The notes beneath the pieces were generated by a model. That model had not been told where the DNA came from. It did no database searches and saw only the letters and a list, made by a program, of their open reading frames with translations. Both the position numbers and the translations under genes were made by a program. From positions 1 to 8,608 of the forward strand of contig JAFAWJ010000732.1 in the NCBI GenBank assembly GCA_019242065.1: a stretch of 8,608 nucleotides of DNA, read 5' to 3'. This DNA comes from Chloroflexota bacterium. Lineage in GTDB: Bacteria; Chloroflexota; UBA6077; CF-72. Positions 1 to 6,747 of this stretch are shown one piece after another (within the stretch, counting starts at the first letter, position 1; each line of letters opens with the position of its first letter).

Positions 1-1
1 C

Positions 2-577
2 GGCTACTCGACCCTGTATGGCTCCAGCGCCGGCATCCCCTCCGCAGGCCCACAGGTAGCGGGGAGCTTTGGAAACTTCGGCGGAGCCCCCGGCGGCGCT
101 GCTCCAGACCGCACCGACGGTCAGTTCGACCACACCCGAGGCGACGCGACCACGTCGGCCAACATTCCATCGGTCGACACCACGGCCAGTAGTGGCGGCA
201 TGCCAGGCGGCGGGCCTGGCGGCGACGTCAGCTCCGAGCTCATCAGCTACCTTGAGGCCAATCAAGGCTCCGACACGTACCTGATCGCCACCACCGACTC
301 CCAGAGCGCCGCCCAGATCATCCTGGCCTCCGACCAACCCGTCATGTCGCTCGGCGGCTTCACCGGCAGCGACCCGATCCTCACCGTGGACCAGTTCGCC
401 AGCCTGGTCGAATCCGGCCAGGTCCGCTACGTCCTCGCCGGCGGCGGCATGGGTGGCGGCCCCCAGGGCTCCGGCACCAGCGCGATCATCAGCTGGGCCA
501 AGGCCAACGGGACGCTGGTCACCATCGGGCAGAGCCAGGTCTACGACCTCGGTAGCCTGCAAGGAGCCTCCGCATGA
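2..577 (+). CDS. C-terminal fragment of a GT39-family membrane glycosyltransferase (YkcA/YkcB-type C-terminal domain)
   Basis: The frame is open from the window edge to a TGA at 575-577 and gives the last 191 residues of a larger protein; the N-terminal transmembrane catalytic part lies outside. The visible part starts with a Ser/Gly-rich segment, then a linker with GGMPGGGPGG near residues 65-74. A globular domain of about 110 residues follows, with YLEANQGSDTYLIATT, a VMSLGGFTGSDPILTVDQF stretch and a second Gly/Met-rich loop near 147-158. This pattern matches the C-terminal domain of putative mannosyltransferases of the YkcA/YkcB type, in which GT39/PMT-like membrane enzymes transfer sugars from polyprenyl-phosphate donors outside the membrane. 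No catalytic residue is in view, so the activity is inferred from the family. The gene overlaps the next start by 4 bp (ATGA), so the two are probably co-translated. Confidence 0.8.
   Translation, partial: GYSTLYGSSAGIPSAGPQVAGSFGNFGGAPGGAAPDRTDGQFDHTRGDATTSANIPSVDTTASSGGMPGGGPGGDVSSELISYLEANQGSDTYLIATTDSQSAAQIILASDQPVMSLGGFTGSDPILTVDQFASLVESGQVRYVLAGGGMGGGPQGSGTSAIISWAKANGTLVTIGQSQVYDLGSLQGASA
561..566 (+). promoter_or_regulatory. Ribosome binding site of the flippase-like gene
   Basis: AAGGAG lies 7 bp before the ATG at 574, inside the last codons of the glycosyltransferase gene. It is one of only two convincing Shine-Dalgarno sequences in the window. It fixes the start at 574 and supports coupling across the ATGA overlap. 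Confidence 0.75.
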
Positions 578-1830
578 CCACACATCTTCGAGAACAAGCG
601 GAGCTCGACCCCACACTGGACCTGGCGATGCCCCCCACCGCCGGGTCCACCTCCCCCAATCCCGCGATGAACTCCGTGCACGAGCGCAGCAACTCCGAGT
701 CCGTCATCAACCCCGCAAGCACACTTCGTCGGCAAGTGCTGCGCCCCCGCACCATTATCCCCGTCGCCGTCGCCGTCGCCGCCCTGCTGCTGGCAATCCG
801 CTCGCTCCTGGGCCTCTCCCCAGCCGCCCTCTGGACCCAGCTCCAGGCCACCAATCCCTTCCTCCTGCTCCTGGCCGTGGCCGTCTTCTACCTGACGTTC
901 CCCGTGCGTGCCCTGCGCTGGCGCACCCTGCTCCACAACACCGGTCACACCCACCTGCCGTCGCTGCCGCGCCTGACGCGCATGATGCTGCTCGGCTCAT
1001 TCGCCAACAGCATCAGCGTCGCCCAGTTGGGCGACGTCTACCGCGGCTATCTGCTGTCCGAGGAAGCCAGCGTGCCGCTGCCACTGACGCTCGGCACCAT
1101 CGTCGCCGAGCGCCTCCTGGACATCGTGACGCTCATCGGCCTGCTGGGCGCCGCCGCACTGACCGTCTACGCCGGCCGCCTGCCAGCCTCCGCCGTCGAT
1201 GCCCTGTGCGTCGGCGTCGCAATCTCGATTGGCGGCATGCTGGCACTACTCGCCCTGCCCCGCTCACGATTCCTCGTCCTGAAGGTGCTGCCCGCGCGCT
1301 GGCTGCCCGCCTACGACCGCTTCGAGCAGGGCGCCGTCCGCTCGCTGCGACGCCTGCCGCTGCTGGCCACGTACTCCGCCATGGCGTGGGTCATCGAGGG
1401 CGCCACGTTGTGGCTGCTGGCGCGCGCCACCAGCGTCGACCTCTCGGCGATGGGCGCGCTGGTCACCGGCCTGGTGGCCTCACTGCTCAGCGCCGAGCCC
1501 GTCACGCCCGGCGGCCTGGGCGTCACCGAGCCAGGCATCATCCTGATCCTGAGCAGCCTGGGCGTCGCCGCGGCCAGCGCCGGCACCATCGCGCTGCTGA
1601 ATCGAGCAGTGAACTATCTGAGCCTGGCCATCCCCGCGGCCCTGGCCTGGTGCCTGAAGTCGCGCCGCGTGTCGCGCTTCATATCCGGTGGTCCACTCGG
1701 CCGCTGGTCAGAACAGGCGTGGAACCGGTTCCAGTCCCAGCCGCAGTCGGGCGAAATTCTCTCCTCCAAAATCGAGGACCAGTCGGTCGCGATGCGCCAC
1801 CGCGGTCGCGTCGCGGTACATTCGCTGTAG
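574..1830 (+). CDS. Lysylphosphatidylglycerol synthase transmembrane / UPF0104 flippase-like membrane protein
   Basis: The 418-residue product has a polar N-terminal region of about 55 residues, then several hydrophobic helices (about 61-80, 95-113, 171-199, 207-228, 262-285, 333-361). Family hallmarks are RALRWRTLL (112-120), SVAQLGDVYRGYLL (148-161), AERLLD (178-183) and TPGGLGVTEP (311-320). These fit the LPG_synthase_TM / UPF0104 group, the membrane half of MprF-like proteins, whose stand-alone members are thought to flip lipids or lipid-linked sugars. There is no C-terminal aminoacyl-transferase domain, so it should not be called MprF. Coupling to a GT39 enzyme suggests a role in envelope glycolipid or polyprenyl-sugar handling (inference). 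The last 40 residues (379-418) follow the final helix, look unlike the family, and lie antisense to the conserved end of the neighbouring flavin monooxygenase. They may be a read-through tail. The start is supported by AAGGAG at the correct spacing. Confidence 0.85.
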   Translation: MTTHLREQAELDPTLDLAMPPTAGSTSPNPAMNSVHERSNSESVINPASTLRRQVLRPRTIIPVAVAVAALLLAIRSLLGLSPAALWTQLQATNPFLLLLAVAVFYLTFPVRALRWRTLLHNTGHTHLPSLPRLTRMMLLGSFANSISVAQLGDVYRGYLLSEEASVPLPLTLGTIVAERLLDIVTLIGLLGAAALTVYAGRLPASAVDALCVGVAISIGGMLALLALPRSRFLVLKVLPARWLPAYDRFEQGAVRSLRRLPLLATYSAMAWVIEGATLWLLARATSVDLSAMGALVTGLVASLLSAEPVTPGGLGVTEPGIILILSSLGVAAASAGTIALLNRAVNYLSLAIPAALAWCLKSRRVSRFISGGPLGRWSEQAWNRFQSQPQSGEILSSKIEDQSVAMRHRGRVAVHSL

Positions 1831-2865
1831 CGGATCGGGGTTGAAGATCGCATGCCCTCCGCTGGCGTCGTACAGGCGGTGGACCGCCCGCAACGCGACG
1901 GTCGCCACGTAGGCCTTGTCGCGCTCGAAGCGGGCGATGTCAAGAGCCGTCAGCGTATCGTCCGCCTCGGCGCGCTCGAACATCTCGGCGAGGTCCTGAC
2001 GCATCAGCGCGTGGATGGCGTCCACCTCCGCCGCGGACTCGATCAGGCGCGTCTGCACCGAACCGGACTCCGCCGTTCGTCCAGCGCCGCGCTTGCCCGT
2101 GAACCGCGCGGCGAACTCGTCGACCGCTGCCCTGGCGATGCCGATACCCGGCGCCACCAGGTCCCACACCAGGAGGGTGCCGAATGGCAGCCAGTAGCGG
2201 GCCTGCCGGTGCGTCTGCCACGCTGCGCTGTCGCGACCGCCGGCCCTGATATCCGCGACGCGTACGGCGCGGTGCTCCGGCACGAACACGTCGTCGACGA
2301 CGATGTCCTGGCTGCTGGTGCCGCGCAGTCCGAAGACAAACCAGGTGTCCACGATCTCGAAGTCGCCGCGCGGCAAGGCCACCCACATCACCTGGTCGTC
2401 GGGGCCGCGCCCGCCCAGGAAAATCCACTGGCACCAGTGGCAGCCGCTGGCGAATTCCCAGTGTCCGCTGAAGCGATAGCCACCCGCCACCGGCGTCAGC
2501 CGACCGCCCAGTGGGTTATAGGTCCCCGAGATGAGTACGTCGGGTCCGGTCGCGAAGATCTCCTCCTGCGCGGCGAGCGGAAACAGTCCGGCGAGCCAGC
2601 TGTCCACCGCCCACAGTGCGTAACACCAGCCGGTCGAGCCGCAGCCGGATCCAAGGATCACTGCCGCTTCGAGCATGGTCGCGTACGGCACGTCGAAACC
2701 GCCGAAGCGCCTGGGCGTGGCGATTTTCATCAGGTCGGCGCCGACGATCGCCTGCACGTTCTCGGCGGGCACGTGGCGCAGGGCTTCGGTCTCGGCGGCG
2801 CGCGTCTTCAGCGGCTCGACCAGCGCGCGCGCTCGGGCGAGTAGCTCGTCACGGGTAACCTGCAT
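1708..2865 (-). CDS. Flavin-dependent monooxygenase of the acyl-CoA dehydrogenase fold (HpaH/HsaA-like, class D)
   Basis: The 385-residue protein has the acyl-CoA dehydrogenase fold in its oxygenase branch. Visible marks are TPRRFGG (50-56), GGYRFSGHWEFASGCHW (128-144), the FGLRGTSSQDIVVDDVFVPEHR segment (178-199), and DASGGHAIFNPDPLQRMYRD near 333-352. These resemble the oxygenase component of 4-hydroxyphenylacetate 3-monooxygenase and HsaA of steroid degradation, which use reduced FMN or FAD supplied by a separate reductase to hydroxylate phenolic rings. The C-terminal region has no obvious catalytic Glu of true acyl-CoA dehydrogenases, which favours a hydroxylase. No reductase partner lies in this window. 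It is the third gene of an operon, 12 bp after the MetE-like gene. The ATG at 2865 has only a weak CGGA just upstream. The conserved end reaches the stop at 1708, so its overlap with the convergent gene is genuine coding on this strand. Alternatives are an acyl-CoA dehydrogenase or a desulfurization/nitroalkane-type flavoenzyme. Confidence 0.85.
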   Translation of the reverse strand: MQVTRDELLARARALVEPLKTRAAETEALRHVPAENVQAIVGADLMKIATPRRFGGFDVPYATMLEAAVILGSGCGSTGWCYALWAVDSWLAGLFPLAAQEEIFATGPDVLISGTYNPLGGRLTPVAGGYRFSGHWEFASGCHWCQWIFLGGRGPDDQVMWVALPRGDFEIVDTWFVFGLRGTSSQDIVVDDVFVPEHRAVRVADIRAGGRDSAAWQTHRQARYWLPFGTLLVWDLVAPGIGIARAAVDEFAARFTGKRGAGRTAESGSVQTRLIESAAEVDAIHALMRQDLAEMFERAEADDTLTALDIARFERDKAYVATVALRAVHRLYDASGGHAIFNPDPLQRMYRDATAVAHRDRLVLDFGGENFARLRLGLEPVPRLF

Positions 2866-2877
2866 TCCGGGCGTCGC

Positions 2878-4074
2878 TCAGGACCACAGCGCACGCGAGG
2901 CCAGATCCGCTCCCTGTCGCAACGCGCGCAGCTTGGCCCATGCCAGCTGAGGATGGATGCGTCCGCCGAGACCGCAATCCGTGCTGGCGATGACGCGCTC
3001 GCGCCCCACGCACTCCGCGTAGCGCAGGATGCGGTCCGCTACCAGCTCCGGGTGCTCGAGCACGTTGGTGGCATGGCTGACCACACCCGGGATCAACAGT
3101 TTGCCCTCCGGCAGCCGCGTCTCGCGCCACACCTTCCATTCGTGCTCGTGGCGGACGTTGCCAGCCTCCACCGAGTACGCCTGCGCTTTCACCTGGACCA
3201 GTAAATCCACCACCTCACTGAGCGGCACGTCCGTGCTGTGCGGACCGTGCCAGCTCCCCCAGCAAATGTGGAAACGCACGCGGTCCTCCGGAATGCCCTC
3301 CAGCGCGTGATTGACCGCCTCGACCTGAAACGCCGCCCAGCGCCGATAGCCGGACATATCGTCGGTTTGTGAAAACCACCAGTCGTAGAGGTCGACCAGC
3401 GCCGGATCGTCGATCTGGAGCACGAAGCCAGCTTCGATGATCGCCCGATACTCTTCGCGGATCGCGTCCGCCAGCGCCCAGGTGTAGTCCTCCTGGCTGG
3501 CATAGTGTGTATTGGGCAGGATCTGGAGCGTCGCGGGCGACACCGCTGTCATAAAGACTTCACGCGGGTTGAGGCCCACCAGCGCCTGCTTCAGGTCGCG
3601 AATATCCCGCGCGATCATCTCGCGGCCGGTGTACGTCACGGGACCGGTGCACACCATCTGCGCCAGACGATTACCGGCGGTAGCCTGCTGGCTCCCGCTC
3701 CCACCCCCGCCGGCCATCGCCTGCCCGGTGGCGTAGAACTCGCGAAAATCGGCCCGATCCCGGCTGGAGGTCGGCCCGAAGCTCTGGCCGTACACGCCGC
3801 CTTCGCGCACCTCGAAGCCGGCCAGCCGCTCGTAGACATACGACCACCACGCGCCGTAGTCCACCGCCGCGCGCATGGCCTTGCCATACTCGCCGTCGTT
3901 GACGACGTCGAGCCCCACCTCCACCTGCCGCCTGACCACCTCGCCGACCGCCGCCGCGAGCCGCCCCTCGAGCTCCGCCGCCTGCGCGTTCGCCTGATAC
4001 GCCGCGATGAGTTCATCCGGCCGCGGCAAACTCCCAACGTGGGTGGTGAGGATCCGATCGAGACTACGTTCCAT
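2878..4074 (-). CDS. Stand-alone MetE-like zinc methyltransferase (cobalamin-independent methionine synthase II family)
   Basis: The 398-residue product matches only the C-terminal catalytic barrel of cobalamin-independent methionine synthase; full-length MetE is about 750 residues. It opens with TTHVGSLPRP (10-19), the usual start of this barrel. The expected zinc ligands can be picked out: H269 and C271 in RFHICWGSWHGPH, E303 in SVEAGNVRHEHEW, and C367 in STDCGLGGR. The family activates a thiol (homocysteine in MetE, coenzyme M in epoxyalkane:CoM transferase) on zinc for alkyl transfer. Without the N-terminal half, binding of methyltetrahydrofolate-triglutamate in the usual way is doubtful, so the methyl donor and thiol are unknown. 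A Gly/Ser/Gln-rich insertion occupies about 119-134. The ATG at 4074 lies 11 bp inside the upstream ligase gene, which indicates coupling; no strong ribosome binding site is seen. Its place between a CoA ligase and a flavin hydroxylase favours a catabolic role over methionine synthesis (inference). Confidence 0.85.
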   Translation of the reverse strand: MERSLDRILTTHVGSLPRPDELIAAYQANAQAAELEGRLAAAVGEVVRRQVEVGLDVVNDGEYGKAMRAAVDYGAWWSYVYERLAGFEVREGGVYGQSFGPTSSRDRADFREFYATGQAMAGGGGSGSQQATAGNRLAQMVCTGPVTYTGREMIARDIRDLKQALVGLNPREVFMTAVSPATLQILPNTHYASQEDYTWALADAIREEYRAIIEAGFVLQIDDPALVDLYDWWFSQTDDMSGYRRWAAFQVEAVNHALEGIPEDRVRFHICWGSWHGPHSTDVPLSEVVDLLVQVKAQAYSVEAGNVRHEHEWKVWRETRLPEGKLLIPGVVSHATNVLEHPELVADRILRYAECVGRERVIASTDCGLGGRIHPQLAWAKLRALRQGADLASRALWS

Positions 4075-5743
4075 GGGCCTGGCCGGTCGCCAGCGGCGCG
4101 GCGCTCGCGCGCAGGGCTTTTTTGTCGAACTTGCCCACCGACGTCTTGGGCACCTCGTTCACGAAGCGGACCTCATCCGGCAGCCACCACTTCGCCACCC
4201 GCGTACTGAGATAGCTGCGGATATCTTCGGCCGTCAGGTCATCCCGATGCTCGGCCCGCGGCACCACGTACGCCACCGGCCGCTCCTGCCACAGCGGGTG
4301 GCTCAAGCCAATCACCGCCGCTTCGGCCACCCCCGGATGCCCCATGATCGCATTTTCGAGGTCCACCGACGACACCCACTCGCCGCCGGACTTGATCACG
4401 TCCTTGGCTCGATCGACCAGCGTCACGAAGCCATCCGGCGATACTTTCGCCACGTCGCCCGTTCGCAGCCACCCGTCCTCAGTCATCCGCTCCGGATCCG
4501 CGCCATGGTGATAGCCACTGGCAATCCACGGCCCACGCACGTGGACCTCGCCAAAGGCTTGACCATCCCACGGCAGGGGCTCGTCAGTCGCCAGGTCGAC
4601 GATGCGCAGCTCCACTCCAGGCTGGATGAAACCCTGCGTCAGGCGAATCCGGAAGCGCTCATCCTCACGCTCATGCTGACTGTTGGGCTGCGCGATCGTG
4701 GCCACCGGCGAGGTCTCCGTCATGCCCCAGGCATGCAACAGCGGGATACCCAGCTCATCCAGACCGCGCATCAGGTTTTCCGGGACTGCCGAGCCGCCGC
4801 ACAACATGCGTCGTACGCGCGGCAGGCGCCGCCCGGTGGACTGCAGCGTCGTGAGCAGGTTCATGGCAATGGTCGGCACACCCCCCAGGATCGTGGCCCC
4901 TTCGGCCTCCGCCATATCCACGAACGCGTTGCCGTCGCCGACCCAGCGATCGAGCATGACCAGTTTGGCTCCGGACATCCCCGCCGAGTACGGCAGTCCC
5001 CAGCAATTGGCGTGGAACATCGGCACCGCCGGCAGGATGACGTCCGCTTCGGTAATACCCATGTTGCCTACCTGCATGCTGCCCATGGCGTGCAGGAACT
5101 GCGAGCGGTGCGTGTACACCACGCCCTTCGGGTTGCCGGTGGTGCCGCTCGTGTAGCACATCGCCGCCGCAGCCCGCTCGTCAACCTCAGGAAAGTCAAA
5201 CGACTCCGGCTCGTCGGCAATCAGGTCCTCGTAGTCGATCAGCTCACCCAGCGTGTGCTGGGGAATCGCTTCGTGGTCGTCGGCCAGCACGATCAGCCGC
5301 TCGACGCCTTCGAGCTTGCCTCGCAGGTTCTGGAGGACCGGCACCAGACTGGCGTCGACAAAGAGAAATCGGTCGCCTCCGTCACGGATGACGAACTCCA
5401 GCTGCGACGCAAACAGGCGCATGTTCAACGTGTGCAGTACCGCACCCAGTAGCGGTACCGCGTAATACAGCTCGAGGTGGCGGTAGTTGTTCCACGCCAG
5501 CGTACCGACGCGATCCCCCGGCTGGACGCCCAGCCGCCGCAAGGCATTCGCCAGCCGATACACGCGCCTGGCCAGGTCGGCGTTGGTGTAGCGATGGATC
5601 CCCCGCTCGCGGCGGGTCACGATCTCCTTGGGCCCGAAGAGCTTCTCCAGACGCCAGAAGATGTGGTGCAGGGTGAGTGGATAGTCCTGCATCAGGCCCT
5701 GGATCGGCCCGCGGACACGCACGTTGTTGGCGAGGCTGGTCAC
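4064..5743 (-). CDS. Fatty-acyl-CoA synthase / AMP-dependent CoA ligase
   Basis: This is a complete ANL-superfamily adenylate-forming enzyme of 559 residues from the GTG at 5743. It activates a carboxylic acid with ATP and then forms the CoA thioester. Core motifs are present: YTSGTTGNPKG (A3 phosphate loop, about 197-207), HAWGMTETSP (A5, 337-346), GWLRTGD (A7, 424-430), DRAKDVIKSGGEW (A8, 444-456) and PKTSVGKFDKKALR with the catalytic lysine near 538 (A10). The opening LMQDYPLTLHHIFWRLEKLFG is typical of the medium/long-chain 'fatty-acyl-CoA synthase' branch, but aryl substrates cannot be excluded. The frame stays open up to 5863, yet the residues there look non-conserved. GTG 5743 is preferred because GGGGGGAA lies 6 bp before it; ATG 5692 (502 codons upstream of the A10 end) is the next choice. 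It is the first gene of the minus-strand operon and its 3' end overlaps the MetE-like gene by 11 bp. Confidence 0.9.
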   Translation of the reverse strand: MTSLANNVRVRGPIQGLMQDYPLTLHHIFWRLEKLFGPKEIVTRRERGIHRYTNADLARRVYRLANALRRLGVQPGDRVGTLAWNNYRHLELYYAVPLLGAVLHTLNMRLFASQLEFVIRDGGDRFLFVDASLVPVLQNLRGKLEGVERLIVLADDHEAIPQHTLGELIDYEDLIADEPESFDFPEVDERAAAAMCYTSGTTGNPKGVVYTHRSQFLHAMGSMQVGNMGITEADVILPAVPMFHANCWGLPYSAGMSGAKLVMLDRWVGDGNAFVDMAEAEGATILGGVPTIAMNLLTTLQSTGRRLPRVRRMLCGGSAVPENLMRGLDELGIPLLHAWGMTETSPVATIAQPNSQHEREDERFRIRLTQGFIQPGVELRIVDLATDEPLPWDGQAFGEVHVRGPWIASGYHHGADPERMTEDGWLRTGDVAKVSPDGFVTLVDRAKDVIKSGGEWVSSVDLENAIMGHPGVAEAAVIGLSHPLWQERPVAYVVPRAEHRDDLTAEDIRSYLSTRVAKWWLPDEVRFVNEVPKTSVGKFDKKALRASAAPLATGQAHGT

Positions 5744-5749
5744 GATGTG

Positions 5750-5757
5750 TTCCCCCC
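5750..5757 (-). promoter_or_regulatory. Purine-rich ribosome binding site that decides the ligase start
   Basis: On the minus strand GGGGGGAA precedes the GTG at 5743 with a 6 bp spacer (CACATC). The ATG at 5692 and the far upstream start at 5863 have no comparable site, which is why GTG 5743 was chosen. Confidence 0.5.
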
Positions 5758-5863
5758 AGCGATGAATGCGCGTCCCTTGTACACGATGCCCTCCCAGGTC
5801 GGCCACTGGCGCGGAGAGCACCTCATGCACCCTGATGCGCGGCGGTGGCACCAAGTCCCCCAA

Positions 5864-6015
5864 CTCTCGTCAGGTTCGCGTCGTACGTCTCGCGCACGGC
5901 GCCGAGCCGCAGAAGTGCTCACTCTCGTGAGTTACGGGTGCCACGTCTCACCCACGGCGGAGCCGCGAAGTCCTCGAGTCTCGTCCGTCAGGAGTCCTTA
6001 CTTCACACGGTGTGT
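5864..6015. repeat. Decayed tandem repeat, unit about 58 bp, two good copies and a partial third
   Basis: Copy 1 runs 5864-5921 and copy 2 runs 5922-5977. Both begin CTCTCGT, both carry ACGTCTC (5885 and 5943), CACGGCG, GAGCCGC and GAAGT in the same order, and roughly three quarters of positions agree, with small gaps. A third, weaker copy begins GTCTCGT at 5978 and keeps CGTCAGG and CACGG before fading near 6015. At the junction of copies 1 and 2 a perfect 5 bp stem with a 4-base loop occurs (CTCAC-TCTC-GTGAG, 5918-5931). No coding pattern is evident. It could be an intergenic repeat family, a set of regulator binding sites, or a degraded mobile-element end. Confidence 0.6.
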
Positions 6016-6034
6016 ACCTGGAACCCCAACCGAC

Positions 6035-6730
6035 CTACCCGCGCGCGTCGCTCGCCCCTGCGCCGCGCCCGCCCAGCCGCTGCAGCGCTTCCAGACTCAG
6101 CGCAGGCGCCGGCAATTCGGCGCCGCCCGCGGCTGGCGCGACCCGCAGCGCCGCCAGCAACAGGTCCACATGCCGATGCGCCAGCTGCCGATCAACCGCC
6201 GCCGGCATCCCCCCTGGCAGCGGCCGACTCAGCCGCACCAGCAATGTCCCAATATCGCCGAAGGCAATGTCCGCCCGCAGCGCGCCAGCCGCCTGCCCGG
6301 CGACAAGCATACGCAGCACAGGCTCGACAGCTCGCTGACGCGCCTGGCGCATCTCCTGGTCGCCGAACGAAATCTGCCCCAACAGGGCCGGCATCACCGC
6401 CGAGATGCGCAGGTCAAGTGCGGCGTGCATGTACCGCCCGAGTGCCGCCACGGCGTCGACTTCCTCCGCCTCCGCGGCAAGCGCCGCCTCCCTGGCGAGC
6501 GCCAGGACGTCCAGCGCCACTGCCCGCTGCAGCGCCGCGCGGTCCGGAAAGCGCCGATACAGGGTAGCGATGCCGACGCCCGCCCGCCGCGCCACCTCGT
6601 CCAGCGGCGCCTGGGCGCCAAGCTCGACGAAGACGTCGCGCGCGGCGGCCAGCACCTGGTCGCGGTTGCGGCGCGCGTCCGCCCGCAGGCGCGTCGTTGC
6701 GGAGGAATTATGTCCATATTCAGCAGGCAT
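6035..6730 (-). CDS. TetR/AcrR-family transcriptional repressor
   Basis: The 231-residue protein has an N-terminal TetR DNA-binding domain: RRNRDQVLAAARDVFVELG (20-38) forms helix 1, and the helix-turn-helix is PLDEVARRAGVGIATLYRRF at 42-61. The rest is an Ala-rich helical ligand-binding and dimerisation domain of the kind often seen with SbtR-like C-termini; the ligand cannot be predicted. The last 30 or so residues are Ala/Gly/Pro-rich and look disordered. The ATG at 6730 is 20 bp from the start of the divergent LLM oxidoreductase, the classical arrangement of a TetR protein controlling itself and its neighbour. No ribosome binding site precedes the ATG, and the mRNA may be leaderless or nearly so, since a TATAAT box lies 16-21 bp upstream. 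It could also act on the ligase operon, which starts 292 bp past its 3' end. Confidence 0.88.
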   Translation of the reverse strand: MPAEYGHNSSATTRLRADARRNRDQVLAAARDVFVELGAQAPLDEVARRAGVGIATLYRRFPDRAALQRAVALDVLALAREAALAAEAEEVDAVAALGRYMHAALDLRISAVMPALLGQISFGDQEMRQARQRAVEPVLRMLVAGQAAGALRADIAFGDIGTLLVRLSRPLPGGMPAAVDRQLAHRHVDLLLAALRVAPAAGGAELPAPALSLEALQRLGGRGAGASDARG

Positions 6731-6747
6731 GCGCTACAGTCGCGCAT
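6729..6747. promoter_or_regulatory. Putative TetR operator: 6-7-6 inverted repeat between divergent starts
   Basis: ATGCGC-TACAGTC-GCGCAT is a perfect inverted repeat with 6 bp arms and a 7 bp spacer. It fills almost the whole gap between the TetR ATG and the LLM ATG, and its left arm includes two bases of the TetR start codon. Size, symmetry and position fit a TetR-family dimer site that would block both promoters. That it is the operator is inference. Confidence 0.5.

Larger units (their letters stand above)
5744..6034. other. Intergenic region upstream of the catabolic operon
   Basis: These 291 bp separate the ligase start from the end of the TetR gene. The operon promoter should lie here on the minus strand, but I find no -10/-35 pair that stands out. 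About half of the region (5864-6015) is repeat DNA described separately. A possible 60-codon minus-strand frame (5922 to 5740, GTG start) ends in TGA that overlaps the ligase GTG as GTGA. Its predicted product is Arg/Ser-rich and looks unlike a conserved protein, so it is not called as a gene. Confidence 0.55.

Noticed and set aside
453..1844. Long plus-strand frame of 463 codons over the glycosyltransferase end and flippase gene
   Set aside because: It is rich in Arg, Pro, Ala and His, has no recognisable domain, and overlaps two well-supported genes in another frame; a GC-rich shadow.
1852..2844. Plus-strand frame of 330 codons opposite the flavin monooxygenase
   Set aside because: Antisense shadow of a gene with clear family motifs.
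4007..5452. Long plus-strand frame of 481 codons opposite the CoA ligase
   Set aside because: It lies antisense to a ligase with all core motifs; its His/Arg/Gln-rich product matches no family.
5744..5863. N-terminal extension of the CoA ligase by 40 residues from 5863
   Set aside because: The added residues look non-conserved and partly derive from the intergenic region; GTG 5743 has a better ribosome binding site.
5864..6015. CRISPR array
   Set aside because: The units are adjacent and diverged, with no constant repeat and unique spacers, and no cas gene is nearby.
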